The notes below the pieces were generated by a model that saw only the letters and a list, made by a program, of their open reading frames with translations, was not told the origin of the DNA and searched no databases. 52,526 bases of DNA. Origin: Streptomyces sp. ISL-87 (lineage in GTDB: Bacteria > Actinomycetota > Actinomycetes > Streptomycetales > Streptomycetaceae). A program made the position numbers and the translations under genes. Location of the stretch: positions 1-52,526 of the forward strand of contig NZ_JAGGOY010000102.1 of assembly GCF_018614095.1 (NCBI RefSeq), in the 5' to 3' direction. Shown piece after piece: positions 40,537-49,226 of this stretch. Each line of letters opens with the position of its first letter. Position 1 is the stretch's first letter.

Positions 40537-41374
40537 GGATGCTCATGAACGCGCCGACCTCGCGGAAGCCCACCCGCCGGTACGCCGCCCGCGCGGCGGC
40601 GTTGAAGTCGTTGACGTAGAGGCTGACCACGGGCGCCACATCCCGCAGCGCGTACTCCACGACGGCGGCCATCCCGGTCTCGGAGTGACCGCGCCCGCGG
40701 AATTCGGGGTCCACCCACACCCCCTGGATCTGGCAGGCGCGGGAGGTCGCGGCGCCGATCTCCGCCTTGAAGACGACCTTGCCGTTCTCGACGCGGGCGA
40801 AGGAGCGGCCGGTGCCGACGAGTTCGGCGACCCGGGCCTGGTAGAGCAGGCCGCCGTCCCCGGCCATCGGCGAGATGCCGACCTCCTCGGTGAACATGGC
40901 CACGCAGGCGGGCATGATCAGCTCCATCTCGTCCTTGCGGATCCGGCGTACCAGCGGATCGGCCGGGACATCGGCGGACGGCTGCTCGGTGACCATGAGC
41001 GGCTGGCGGGAGCGGACGTCGCGGGCCGGGCCCCAGCTGGGCTCCAGGAGCTGCCACAGCAGCCGGGTGGCCTCGGCGGGGCCGACGATGGAGGAGCAGC
41101 GGCGGCCGGTGCGGCGGGCCCGGTCGGCGAAGGCGCGTACGGCGTCGGGGCCGGCGCAGACGGGGACCAGGTTGGCGCCCGCGTAGCAGAGGGACCGGAG
41201 CTCGCCGTCGGCGTACCAGCCCCACATCTCGCCGCCGAGGCGCCACGGGTCGAGTCCGGCGACCTGGACCCGGGAGGTGACGAAGGCGTTCTCCACCGGC
41301 TCGCGGCCGAGGACTTCGAGCGCGGCATCGAGATCACTGGGCTCAAGGACCCGGGTGGTGGTCTGCGTCAACAC
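40529..41374 (-). CDS. GNAT-family N-acetyltransferase with extended N-terminal domain
   Basis: 281 residues from the GTG at 41374 (LTQTTTRVLEPSDLDAAL), with GAGG six bases upstream; the open frame extends 26 codons further. The N-terminal half is a DUF4081-type region (REPVENAFVTSRVQVAGLDPWRLGGEMWGWY). The C-terminal GNAT domain has QGVWVDPEFRGRGHSETGMAAVVEYAL and LYVNDFNAAARAAYRRVGF. The substrate is unknown. It is next to ispG, a conserved neighbourhood in actinobacteria, but is separated from it by a strong terminator. Confidence 0.85.
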   Translation of the reverse strand: MLTQTTTRVLEPSDLDAALEVLGREPVENAFVTSRVQVAGLDPWRLGGEMWGWYADGELRSLCYAGANLVPVCAGPDAVRAFADRARRTGRRCSSIVGPAEATRLLWQLLEPSWGPARDVRSRQPLMVTEQPSADVPADPLVRRIRKDEMELIMPACVAMFTEEVGISPMAGDGGLLYQARVAELVGTGRSFARVENGKVVFKAEIGAATSRACQIQGVWVDPEFRGRGHSETGMAAVVEYALRDVAPVVSLYVNDFNAAARAAYRRVGFREVGAFMSILF

Positions 41375-41458
41375 TGGGGCCTCACCATGCAAGTCTGCTG
41401 ATCTCCGAACTGTACCCGCAGCAACCCGCGGCTGCCGTGTCCCACAGGTCACGGAAAA

Positions 41459-41499
41459 GCCCCGGGCCCGCCCGCGAGCTGCGGGAACGGGGCCGGGGC
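41459..41499 (-). terminator. ispG terminator
   Basis: A 12-bp stem with one mismatch (41459-41470 with 41488-41499) stacks on an inner CCCGC-GAGCT-GCGGG hairpin (41471-41485). It begins 34 bases past the ispG stop. Confidence 0.75.
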
Positions 41500-41532
41500 C
41501 GATGACCAGTGACGGGGTGGTGAGGGTCGGGA

Positions 41533-42690
41533 TCAGACTCCGATGGCCACGGTGGGCTCGCCGGAGGTGATGCCGTCCTTCTCCATCTGCTCGGCGATCT
41601 TCATCGCCTCTTCGATGAGGGTCTCCACGATCTTCGACTCGGGGACGGTCTTGATGACCTCGCCCTTCACGAAGATCTGGCCCTTGCCATTGCCGGAGGC
41701 GACGCCGAGGTCGGCCTCACGGGCCTCGCCCGGGCCGTTCACGACGCAGCCCATGACCGCGACGCGCAGCGGGACCTCCATGCCCTCCAGGCCCGCCGTG
41801 ACCTCCTCGGCCAGCTTGTACACGTCCACCTGGGCGCGGCCGCAGGACGGGCAGGAGACGATCTCCAGGCGGCGCGGCTTGAGGTTCAGGGACTCCAGGA
41901 TCTGGATGCCGACCTTGATCTCCTCGACCGGCGGGGCGGAGAGGGAGACGCGGATGGTGTCGCCGATGCCCTCGGAGAGCAGCGCGCCGAAGGCGACGGC
42001 CGACTTGATCGTGCCCTGGAAGGCGGGGCCGGCCTCGGTGACGCCGAGGTGCAGCGGGTACTCGCACTGGGCGGCGAGCTGGCGGTAGGCGTTGACCATC
42101 ACGACCGGGTCGTTGTGCTTGACCGAGATCTTGATGTCGCTGAAGCCGTGCTCCTCGAAGAGGGAGGCCTCCCACAGGGCGGACTCGACCAGCGCCTCGG
42201 GGGTGGCCTTGCCGTACTTCTTCAGCAGCCGGGCGTCGAGCGAGCCCGCGTTGACGCCGATCCGGATCGGGGTGCCCGCGTCCTTGGCGGCCCGCGCGAT
42301 CTCCTTGACCTTGTCGTCGAACTGCTTGATATTGCCCGGGTTCACGCGGACGGCGGCGCAGCCGGCGTCGATCGCGGCGAACACGTACTTGGGCTGGAAG
42401 TGGATGTCCGCGATGACCGGGATCTGCGACTTCTTCGCGATGACGGCGAGGGCGTCGGCGTCGTCCTGCGTCGGGCAGGCCACGCGGACGATGTTGCAGC
42501 CGGAGGCGGTCAGCTCTGCGATCTGCTGGAGCGTGGCGCCGATGTCGGAGGTGCGGGTGGTGGTCATCGACTGCACCGAGACGGGCGCGTCGCCGCCGAC
42601 GGCCACGGAGCCCACCTGGATCTTGCGGCTGACCCTGCGGTCGGCAAGCTTCGTCGGCACGGCCGGCATTCCGAGAGAGATGGCAGTCAT
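41533..42690 (-). CDS. ispG: 4-hydroxy-3-methylbut-2-enyl diphosphate synthase
   Basis: 385-residue IspG (GcpE), the iron-sulfur enzyme that converts methylerythritol cyclodiphosphate to HMBPP in the MEP isoprenoid pathway. A TIM-barrel N-terminal part (SVQSMTTTRTSD, VRVNPGNIK) is followed by the 4Fe-4S domain with Cys280 and Cys283 in CPSCGR and Cys315 plus Glu322 in GCVVNGPGE. The start is the ATG at 42690 (MTAISLGMPAVP); the 29 open codons upstream lack a start signal. dxr, another gene of this pathway, is two genes upstream. Confidence 0.95.
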   Translation of the reverse strand: MTAISLGMPAVPTKLADRRVSRKIQVGSVAVGGDAPVSVQSMTTTRTSDIGATLQQIAELTASGCNIVRVACPTQDDADALAVIAKKSQIPVIADIHFQPKYVFAAIDAGCAAVRVNPGNIKQFDDKVKEIARAAKDAGTPIRIGVNAGSLDARLLKKYGKATPEALVESALWEASLFEEHGFSDIKISVKHNDPVVMVNAYRQLAAQCEYPLHLGVTEAGPAFQGTIKSAVAFGALLSEGIGDTIRVSLSAPPVEEIKVGIQILESLNLKPRRLEIVSCPSCGRAQVDVYKLAEEVTAGLEGMEVPLRVAVMGCVVNGPGEAREADLGVASGNGKGQIFVKGEVIKTVPESKIVETLIEEAMKIAEQMEKDGITSGEPTVAIGV

Positions 42691-42807
42691 CTGCTGTGCA
42701 ACCCCAAGGTGTGGATCAAGGTCCCGAGATCGGCGGGCTCCAGGCTCCGAGATTACGCCAATCAGCGCGCGGCCCACGCATCAGCCGGGCCGTGACACCC
42801 GAACGTA

Positions 42808-42838
42808 GGGAGCCGGGCACGATGCGTGCCCGGCTCCC
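42808..42838 (-). terminator. Terminator of the site-2 protease gene
   Basis: Perfect 13-bp stem GGGAGCCGGGCAC / GTGCCCGGCTCCC with a 5-base loop, 114 bases past the protease stop and 118 bases before ispG starts. Confidence 0.8.
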
Positions 42839-42909
42839 GTACACATGACCGCGGGTCATGCGCGCGACCTGTAACCCTGCGCTGCCCAGGCCGTCCTGAT
42901 CGACGATCC

Positions 42910-42972
42910 AGGTGATCTGGATCAGCGATTCAGGTGATCTGGACCGGCGATTTAGGTGATCTTGATCGGGTT
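42910..42972. repeat. 22-bp tandem triplication at the protease stop codon
   Basis: Three near-identical 22-base units beginning AGGTGATCTGGA at 42910, 42932 and 42954 (the third is shorter and has TTG for TGG). The last unit encodes the final residues of the protease; the stop codon is at 42952-42954. Confidence 0.85.
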
Positions 42973-44253
42973 GACCACGTCCGCCACGAAGACCAGCGCC
43001 GTGAAGCAGACGAAGACCGCGGCGACCACGTACGCGGCGGGCATCAGCCTCGCCACGTCGAACGGGCCGGGGTCGGCACGGCGGAAGATCCGCGCCACCT
43101 TGCGCCGCACGGACTCCCACAGGGCGCCGGCGATATGCCCGCCGTCCAGCGGCAGCAGCGGCAGCATGTTGAACAGGAACAGGGAGAGGTTGAACCAGCC
43201 CAGGATGGTGAGCATGATCGCCCCGCGTTCCTCGCCGGGGATGTCGAGGGCCGCGATGTCACTGGTGATCCGGGCCGCGCCGACGATGCCCATCGGGGAG
43301 TCGGGCTGCCGCTCGGCGCCGTTGAAGACCGCGTCCCACAGCGGGGGGATCTTGCTCGGGAGCCTGACGAGCCCCTGCACACTGCCCTCGATGGTGTCGC
43401 CCACGCGGTCCACCGACTGGCTGAAGGACAGGGGTGCGATCACGGCCTTCGGGCCGAAGCCGAGCCAGCCGGCCGAGACGTACTCGCCCTTGACGTAACC
43501 GCCGTGGCCGTCCGTCTTGGCGACCCGGTTCTCGACCAGGTTCGCCTTGAGGTCCACCCGCTGCCCGTCCCGCAGGACGGTGACGGTGGCGGGGCCGATC
43601 GTGTCGCGGATCTTCTTCTGGAGCACGGCCCAGTCGTCGACCTCCGTGCCGTTGAAGGCCACGATCTTGTCGCCCGCCTCCAGGCCCGCCGCCTTGCCCG
43701 GGGCCACCGGGTCGCCGTCCTTGCAGACCTCGCGCTTCTCGCTCTGCTTGACCACACACTCCGAGACGCTCGCGACCTGGGTCGTCGTCTGCTCGACCCC
43801 GAAGGTCATCCAGACGCCGAAGAAGATCGCCAACGCCAGCACCAGGTTCATGAAGGGGCCGGCGAACATCACGATGACGCGCTTCCACGGCTTGCGCGTG
43901 TAGAAGAGCCGCGTCTCGTCCCCGGGCTGGAGCTCCTCGTACGCCGCCGAGCGCGCGTCCTCGATCATCGAGCGGAACGGGGAGGTCGAGCGGGCGGTGA
44001 CCTTGCCGTCCTCACCGGGCGGGAACATCCCGATCATGCGGATGTAGCCGCCCATCGGGATCGCCTTGATCCCGTACTCCGTCTCGCCCTTCTTCCGTGA
44101 CCAGATGGTCCGGCCGAAGCCGACCATGTACTGCGGCACGCGGATGCCGAAGAGCTTGGCCGTGGAGAGGTGGCCCAGCTCGTGCCAGGCGATGGAGATC
44201 AGCAGCCCGAAGACGAAGACGAGCACACCGACCAGATTCAGCACCAACGTCAT
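42952..44253 (-). CDS. Site-2 protease (RseP/Rip1-type intramembrane metalloprotease, M50)
   Basis: 433 residues. The first membrane helix carries the zinc motif HELGH (24-28). A second conserved element LLPLDGGH (about 385) in a later helix gives the third ligand. A PDZ domain (about 185-260, VAPGKAAGLEAGDKIVAFNGTEV) lies between. There are about four membrane helices. Enzymes of this type cut anti-sigma factors or other membrane proteins after a first cut outside. Its start overlaps the dxr stop by four bases, so dxr and the protease are co-translated. The 3' end lies in a 22-bp tandem repeat. Confidence 0.92.
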   Translation of the reverse strand: MTLVLNLVGVLVFVFGLLISIAWHELGHLSTAKLFGIRVPQYMVGFGRTIWSRKKGETEYGIKAIPMGGYIRMIGMFPPGEDGKVTARSTSPFRSMIEDARSAAYEELQPGDETRLFYTRKPWKRVIVMFAGPFMNLVLALAIFFGVWMTFGVEQTTTQVASVSECVVKQSEKREVCKDGDPVAPGKAAGLEAGDKIVAFNGTEVDDWAVLQKKIRDTIGPATVTVLRDGQRVDLKANLVENRVAKTDGHGGYVKGEYVSAGWLGFGPKAVIAPLSFSQSVDRVGDTIEGSVQGLVRLPSKIPPLWDAVFNGAERQPDSPMGIVGAARITSDIAALDIPGEERGAIMLTILGWFNLSLFLFNMLPLLPLDGGHIAGALWESVRRKVARIFRRADPGPFDVARLMPAAYVVAAVFVCFTALVFVADVVNPIKIT

Positions 44254-45503
44254 GCGCCCGCCTCCACGGCGGCACGGGCCGCCATTTCCTGTGCCCGGGC
44301 CCTGGCCCAGGTCTCCGCTTCGAGGACGTCCGCGACGGTGAGGGAAGTTCCCGCGTCCGGCGTTCCGTGCTCATCGACCACGGCAGAGACCGTATCCATG
44401 ATTGCTGTGAACGGCAGCCGACCGGCGAGGAACGCCTCTACGCACTCCTCGTTCGCCGCATTGAACACGGCGGGCGCGGTGCCGCCGAGCGTGCCGACGT
44501 GCCGGGCCAGGCCCACCGAGGGAAAGGCCTCGGTGTCCAGCGGGAAGAACTCCCAGGTGGACGCCTTGGTCCAGTCGAACGCGGGGGCCGCGTCCGGGAT
44601 CCGCTCGGGCCAGCCGAGGCCGATCGCGATGGGCCCGCGCATGTCGGGCGGGGTGGCCTGGGCGAGCGTGGAGCCGTCCGAGAACTCCACCATCGAGTGC
44701 ACGTAGGACTGAGGATGGACGACGACCTCGATGCGCTCGAAGGGGATGTCGTAGAGCAGGTGCGCCTCGATGACCTCCAGGCCCTTGTTGACCAGGGTCG
44801 CCGAGTTGATCGTGATCACCGGCCCCATGGCCCAGGTCGGGTGCGCGAGGGCGTCCTTGACGGTGACGTGCGCCAGCTCGGCGCGGGTCCGGCCGCGGAA
44901 GGGCCCGCCCGAGGCGGTGACGACGAGCTTGCGCACATCGGCCCGGGTGCCGGCGGCGAGCGCCTGGAAGAGGGCCGCGTGCTCGGAGTCCACCGGGATG
45001 ATCTGGCCGGGCTTGGCGAGGGCCTTGACCAGCGGGCCGCCGACGATCAGCGACTCCTTGTTGGCCAGGGCCAGGGTCCGGCCGGCCCGCAGCGCGGCGA
45101 GGGTGGGCGCGAGGCCGATGGAACCCGTGATGCCGTTGAGGACCGTGTGGCACTCGGAGGCGGCGAGCTCGGTCGCCGCGTCGGGTCCGGCCAGGATCTC
45201 GGGCAGCGGCTCGGAGGGGCCGTACTGGGCGCTCAGCGCCTCTTTCAGGGCCGGTACGACGTCCTCGCGGGCGACGGCCACGGTGTTCACCCGCAGCAGC
45301 CGGGCCTGTTCGGCCAACAGCCCGACGCGCCCGCCGGCGGCGGACAGCGCGGTCACCCGGAACCGGTCCGGGTTACGGAGGGCGAGGTCGATGGCCTGGG
45401 TCCCGATGGACCCGGTGGACCCGAGGATGACGATGTCCCGCCGGCCGGCCGCGGGGTCGAAGAGGAGGTGCGGATCGGCGAGGGGGGCTGGGCGGTCGCT
45501 CAT
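44250..45503 (-). CDS. dxr: 1-deoxy-D-xylulose 5-phosphate reductoisomerase
   Basis: 417-residue Dxr, which makes 2-C-methylerythritol 4-phosphate with NADPH, the first committed MEP step. The NADPH motif GSTGSIG is at residues 28-34. LANKESLIVGG, PVDSEHAALFQ and ATWAMGPVITINSATLVNKGLEVIEA (in two runs) mark the metal and substrate sites. The ATG at 45503 gives standard length; the much longer open frame upstream overlaps the next gene antisense-wise and is not protein. It is coupled to the site-2 protease downstream, a conserved actinobacterial pairing. Confidence 0.95.
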   Translation of the reverse strand: MSDRPAPLADPHLLFDPAAGRRDIVILGSTGSIGTQAIDLALRNPDRFRVTALSAAGGRVGLLAEQARLLRVNTVAVAREDVVPALKEALSAQYGPSEPLPEILAGPDAATELAASECHTVLNGITGSIGLAPTLAALRAGRTLALANKESLIVGGPLVKALAKPGQIIPVDSEHAALFQALAAGTRADVRKLVVTASGGPFRGRTRAELAHVTVKDALAHPTWAMGPVITINSATLVNKGLEVIEAHLLYDIPFERIEVVVHPQSYVHSMVEFSDGSTLAQATPPDMRGPIAIGLGWPERIPDAAPAFDWTKASTWEFFPLDTEAFPSVGLARHVGTLGGTAPAVFNAANEECVEAFLAGRLPFTAIMDTVSAVVDEHGTPDAGTSLTVADVLEAETWARARAQEMAARAAVEAGA

Positions 45504-45523
45504 GCACCCATTGTTGCCGCAAC

Positions 45524-47056
45524 TCAGAAGCCCTTGGACACTGAGTCCCCTTGAATGACGGCGGCGAGCAGCTCGGGGAGGGTTCCGACGAAGTCGGGGA
45601 GCGCGCGGGCGGTCCGCCACCAGGCGTCCGGGTCCTCGCCGAGGGCCTCGGCGAAGAGCCGGTCGGCCTCGGCGCGCGCGGCGAGCACGGCCGCGGGCCG
45701 GTCGTGCCGGTCGGGGTAGTCCACATCCCCGAGCCAGTGGTCCTCGTCCAGCGCCCAGGCGGCGGGCGCCTTGTGCCGGACCACGTCGGTGCCGGTGAGC
45801 ACACCCTGGTCGAGGCAGGCCCGTACCCACCGGATGTCCTCGTCGCGGTCGCCCATGGCGTTGGGGACGGCCAGGCTCGCGAGGGCCAGCTCGCGCTGCA
45901 CGCCTTCGACGACGGGCAGCGGGGAACCGGGCGCCAGGGCGTCGACGGCCTGCGCGAGGCCGGGAACGGGGGCGGGGGCCGAGGCGGCTTCCGGGGCGGT
46001 TTCCGGGGCGGTTTCCGCAGCCGCGGCCGTTTCCGAGGCCGTTTCCGAGGCGAGTTCCCCGGCGGCGTCCGGGGCGGTTTGCGGACCGAGTTCCACGGTG
46101 GCGTCCGGGGCGGTTTCCGCGGCAGGGGCCACGGCGGCGTCCGCACCGGTTTCCGCGGCAGAGGCAGCGGCAGCGGCGGGCTCCGGCACGGTCCCGGCGG
46201 CTATCGCGGCCGCCAGCTCCGGCAGGGTGCCGCGGAAGCCGGGCGCGTGGCGGTGCAGCTCGGCCCACAGCCGGGGGTCGTCGCCGAGGGCCGGGCGCAG
46301 CACCCGCGCCAGGGCGGAGCGCATCGCGGCCCACTCGGCGAGGTTCCAGGCGAACCGCCCGATGGCGTGCGCCTGCCCGAGCAGCAGGGTGCGGTGGGCC
46401 GGCGCCACGGCCGCCACGAGGTCGTCGAAGGTCAGGGTGCCACTGCGGACGGCGCGGACCGCGGGGCGGTGCCAGTGGGGTCCGTACGAGCGCTGCGCGC
46501 GCGTGTCAAGCAGGGCCCGGCACACCTGCCGGTCCAGCCCGCCCACCAGCAGCAGGGCCTCGACCGAGCCGGGCGGCAGGGGCGCGCGGGCATGCTCGCG
46601 CAGCAGTACGCCGGGGTCCAGCTCGTGCGGCAGGGCCAGCACGTCCAGCGGTACGCGCGGCCGGTGCCTGCCGTGCCTGCGCAGCAGGGCGATGAGCTCC
46701 GTGCTCGTCAGAGGAGGTTCCGGCTCGCGGCCCAGCTCCGCGCGGAGGGTGCCGAGCAGCTCGGGCGAGGGGCCGGGGCGGGCCGCGTACCGGGCGGGGC
46801 CGGGGAGGCCGGGCAGCGGCCGCCCGAGGACATGCGGGTTCCGGGCGACCGTGCGGCGGTCCTGGTCGGTGCCGTCGCGCAGCAGCAGCGTGACGACGGC
46901 GGCCGGAAGGAACTCGTCGCGGCACAGGAACCGGCGGGTGGCCGGGTCGAGGCGGCCGAGGAGGTCGGCGGCGACGTGGTCCGGTGCGTGGCGCAGCAAC
47001 AGGGCCACGCACCAGGCCAGCCGTCGGCTTCTGCGGTCTTCCTCGGCCGTCGACAT
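45524..47056 (-). CDS. Hypothetical protein with a duplicated GTLPELLAA motif
   Basis: 510 residues, no signal peptide or membrane segment, rich in Leu, Arg and Ala. Residues about 251-288 (LGDDPRLWAELHR...FRGTLPELAAAIAAG) and 466-503 (LGEDPDAWWRTAR...FVGTLPELLAAVIQG) are clearly related copies of one ~38-residue motif, separated by a low-complexity Ala/Glu/Thr linker (about 289-355). The first 230 residues look like helical repeats. I do not recognise a family. The gene lies 20 bases upstream of dxr in the same direction and may be co-transcribed. The start ATG at 47056 is the first in frame. Confidence 0.75.
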   Translation of the reverse strand: MSTAEEDRRSRRLAWCVALLLRHAPDHVAADLLGRLDPATRRFLCRDEFLPAAVVTLLLRDGTDQDRRTVARNPHVLGRPLPGLPGPARYAARPGPSPELLGTLRAELGREPEPPLTSTELIALLRRHGRHRPRVPLDVLALPHELDPGVLLREHARAPLPPGSVEALLLVGGLDRQVCRALLDTRAQRSYGPHWHRPAVRAVRSGTLTFDDLVAAVAPAHRTLLLGQAHAIGRFAWNLAEWAAMRSALARVLRPALGDDPRLWAELHRHAPGFRGTLPELAAAIAAGTVPEPAAAAASAAETGADAAVAPAAETAPDATVELGPQTAPDAAGELASETASETAAAAETAPETAPEAASAPAPVPGLAQAVDALAPGSPLPVVEGVQRELALASLAVPNAMGDRDEDIRWVRACLDQGVLTGTDVVRHKAPAAWALDEDHWLGDVDYPDRHDRPAAVLAARAEADRLFAEALGEDPDAWWRTARALPDFVGTLPELLAAVIQGDSVSKGF

Positions 47057-47116
47057 CGTTCGTTCCCGTTCGCCGTGCGTTCGTGCGCGTGCTCGATTTT
47101 CGCTGATGATCGCAGG

Positions 47117-49051
47117 TCAGCGAATGGGTCGGTGCACGTTTTTCCGTGAAGACGGTCCGGGGGTGGCGTCCGCGATCCAGGGGCCGTCGCCGGAGGGGTC
47201 GAGGACCCCCTCCTCCAGCCAGGTGTAGGTGCCGGTGAGGACTCCTTCGACGACCTTGCGGTCGAGTTCGTCGGTGTTGGACCAGAGCCGGCCGAAGAGC
47301 TCCTCGACGCGGATCCGGGACTGCCGGCAGAAGGCGTCGGCCAGCTGGTACGCCTCACGTCCGTGGTCGCCGGTGGCGCGCAGGTGCTCGGCGCGGACGC
47401 AGGCCGCGCTCATGGCGAAGAGTTCGGCGCCGATGTCGACGATCCGCCCGAGGAAGCCCTGTTTCGTTTCCATGCGGCCCTGCCAGCGGGACATGGCGTA
47501 GAAGGTCGAGCGGGCGAGTTTGCGGGCGCTGCGCTCGACGTACCGGAGGTGGGTGGCGAGGTCGGGGTGGCCACCGGGGTGGAACTCGCGGTAGGTACCC
47601 GGCAGCTGGCCGGGGCCGGTGGCCAGCTTGGGCAGCCAGCGGGCGTAGAACCCGGCGGCCCGGGCTCCTGCCCTGGCCTTGTCGCCGAGGTCCTTGTCGG
47701 GGTCGATGAGGTCGCCGGCCACGGACAGGTGGGCGTCGACGGCCTCGCGGGCGATGAGCAGGTGCATGATCTCCGTCGAGCCCTCGAAGATCCGGTTGAT
47801 CCGCAGGTCGCGCAGCATCTGCTCGGCGGGGACGGCGCGCTCGCCGCGGGCGGCCAGGGACTCGGCGGTCTCGAAGCCGCGGCCGCCGCGGATCTGGACC
47901 AGCTCGTCGGCCATCAGGCAGGCCATCTCGGAGCCGTAGAGCTTGGCGAGGGCCGCCTCGATGCGGATGTCGTTGCGGTCCTCGTCGGCCATCTGCGAGG
48001 CCAGGTCCACCACCGCTTCGAGGGCGAAGGTGGTGGCGGCGATGAAGGCGATCTTGGCGCCGACGGCCTCGTGCCTCGCGACGGGCCGGCCCCACTGCTC
48101 GCGTACGCCGGACCACTCGCGGGCGATCTTCAGGCACCACTTGCCGGCGCCGACGCACATGGCGGGCAGCGACAGCCGTCCGGTGTTCAGCGTGGTCAGC
48201 GCGATCTTGAGGCCGGCCCCCTCGGCGCCGATGCGCTGGCCGGCGGAGACACGTACGCCGTGGAAGCGGGTGACGCCGTTCTCCAGGCCGCGCAGGCCCA
48301 TGAAGGCGTTGCGGTGCTCGACGGTGATGCCCGGCGAGTCAGCTTCGACGACGAAGGCGGTGATCCCGCCGCGGTGGCCCTCGCTCTTGGGGACCCGGGC
48401 CATGACCACGAGCAGGTCGGCCACGACCCCGTTGGTGGTCCAGAGCTTCACCCCGTCGAGGATGTACGCGTCGTCCCCGTCCGGTACCGCCGTCGTGGCC
48501 AGCCGCGCCGGGTCGGAGCCGACGTCCGGTTCCGTGAGGAGGAAGGCGCTGATGGCGGTGGTGGCGCAGCGCGGCAGGTAGGCGTCCTTCTGCTCCTGCG
48601 TGCCGAACATCTTCAGCGGCTGCGGTACGCCGATCGACTGATGGGCGGAGAGCAGGGCCCCGATGGCCGGGCTGACCGAGCCCACGAGGGCGAGCGCCTT
48701 GTTGTAGTACACCTGGGTGAGGCCGAGGCCCCCGTACTTCGGGTCGATCTTCATCCCGAGGGCGCCGAGCTCTTTCAGCCCGCGCACGGTCTCGTCGGGG
48801 ATCTTGGCTTCGCGTTCGATGCGGGCGCCGTCTATCCCGGTCTCGCAGAACTCCCGCAGGCGGGCCAGGAAGGCCTCGCCGCGCCGGACGTCTTCATCGG
48901 CGGGGAGCGGGTGGGGGTGGATCAGGTCGAGCCGGAACCGGCCGAGGAACAGTTCCTTGGCGAAGCTGGGCTTTCGCCAGTCCTGTTCCCGGGCCGCCTC
49001 CGCGACCTGCCGTGCCTCGCGCTCGGTCACCTTGGGCTGTGTTGCGGACAT
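47117..49051 (-). CDS. Acyl-CoA dehydrogenase, large (very-long-chain type)
   Basis: 644 residues from the ATG at 49051 with GAGG about 11 bases upstream; a further ATG at 49087 lacks any ribosome site. The ACAD core spans residues about 60-440: KYGGLGLTQVYYNKALA, AFLLTEPDVGSDPA (FAD/substrate), GVKLWTTNGVVADLLVV, and LRDLRINRIFEGSTEIMHLLIAREAV with the family's Glu-containing segment. A C-terminal extension of about 200 residues, as in VLCAD-like enzymes, follows. It catalyses the first oxidation of fatty acyl-CoA beta-oxidation using FAD. It is the last conserved core gene before the decayed region. Confidence 0.9.
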   Translation of the reverse strand: MSATQPKVTEREARQVAEAAREQDWRKPSFAKELFLGRFRLDLIHPHPLPADEDVRRGEAFLARLREFCETGIDGARIEREAKIPDETVRGLKELGALGMKIDPKYGGLGLTQVYYNKALALVGSVSPAIGALLSAHQSIGVPQPLKMFGTQEQKDAYLPRCATTAISAFLLTEPDVGSDPARLATTAVPDGDDAYILDGVKLWTTNGVVADLLVVMARVPKSEGHRGGITAFVVEADSPGITVEHRNAFMGLRGLENGVTRFHGVRVSAGQRIGAEGAGLKIALTTLNTGRLSLPAMCVGAGKWCLKIAREWSGVREQWGRPVARHEAVGAKIAFIAATTFALEAVVDLASQMADEDRNDIRIEAALAKLYGSEMACLMADELVQIRGGRGFETAESLAARGERAVPAEQMLRDLRINRIFEGSTEIMHLLIAREAVDAHLSVAGDLIDPDKDLGDKARAGARAAGFYARWLPKLATGPGQLPGTYREFHPGGHPDLATHLRYVERSARKLARSTFYAMSRWQGRMETKQGFLGRIVDIGAELFAMSAACVRAEHLRATGDHGREAYQLADAFCRQSRIRVEELFGRLWSNTDELDRKVVEGVLTGTYTWLEEGVLDPSGDGPWIADATPGPSSRKNVHRPIR

Positions 49052-49226
49052 GCGGGGACTCACCTCGCCGCCGAAGTCGGATGACATGCCGGATTACCGG
49101 TCGGTGCTACCTGTGAGTCGTACCCGTTTCGCGGGCCGTGGAAAAGCGGGGGCGGGCCGGGTGGGGGAAAACGGGGTTGGGCCGGGGGAAAAGGGGGCCG
49201 GAGCCCCCGCACAGTGGACTCCTCAC

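Noticed and set aside
44250..46334. A 694-codon version of Dxr with a long N-terminal extension
   Set aside because: The extra 277 codons are Arg/Pro/Gly-rich and overlap the 510-residue gene in another frame of the same strand; the conserved Dxr start is at 45503.
48717..49226. An upstream extension of the MurG-like frame
   Set aside because: It runs antisense to the dehydrogenase gene and through G-rich intergenic DNA without any MurG similarity.
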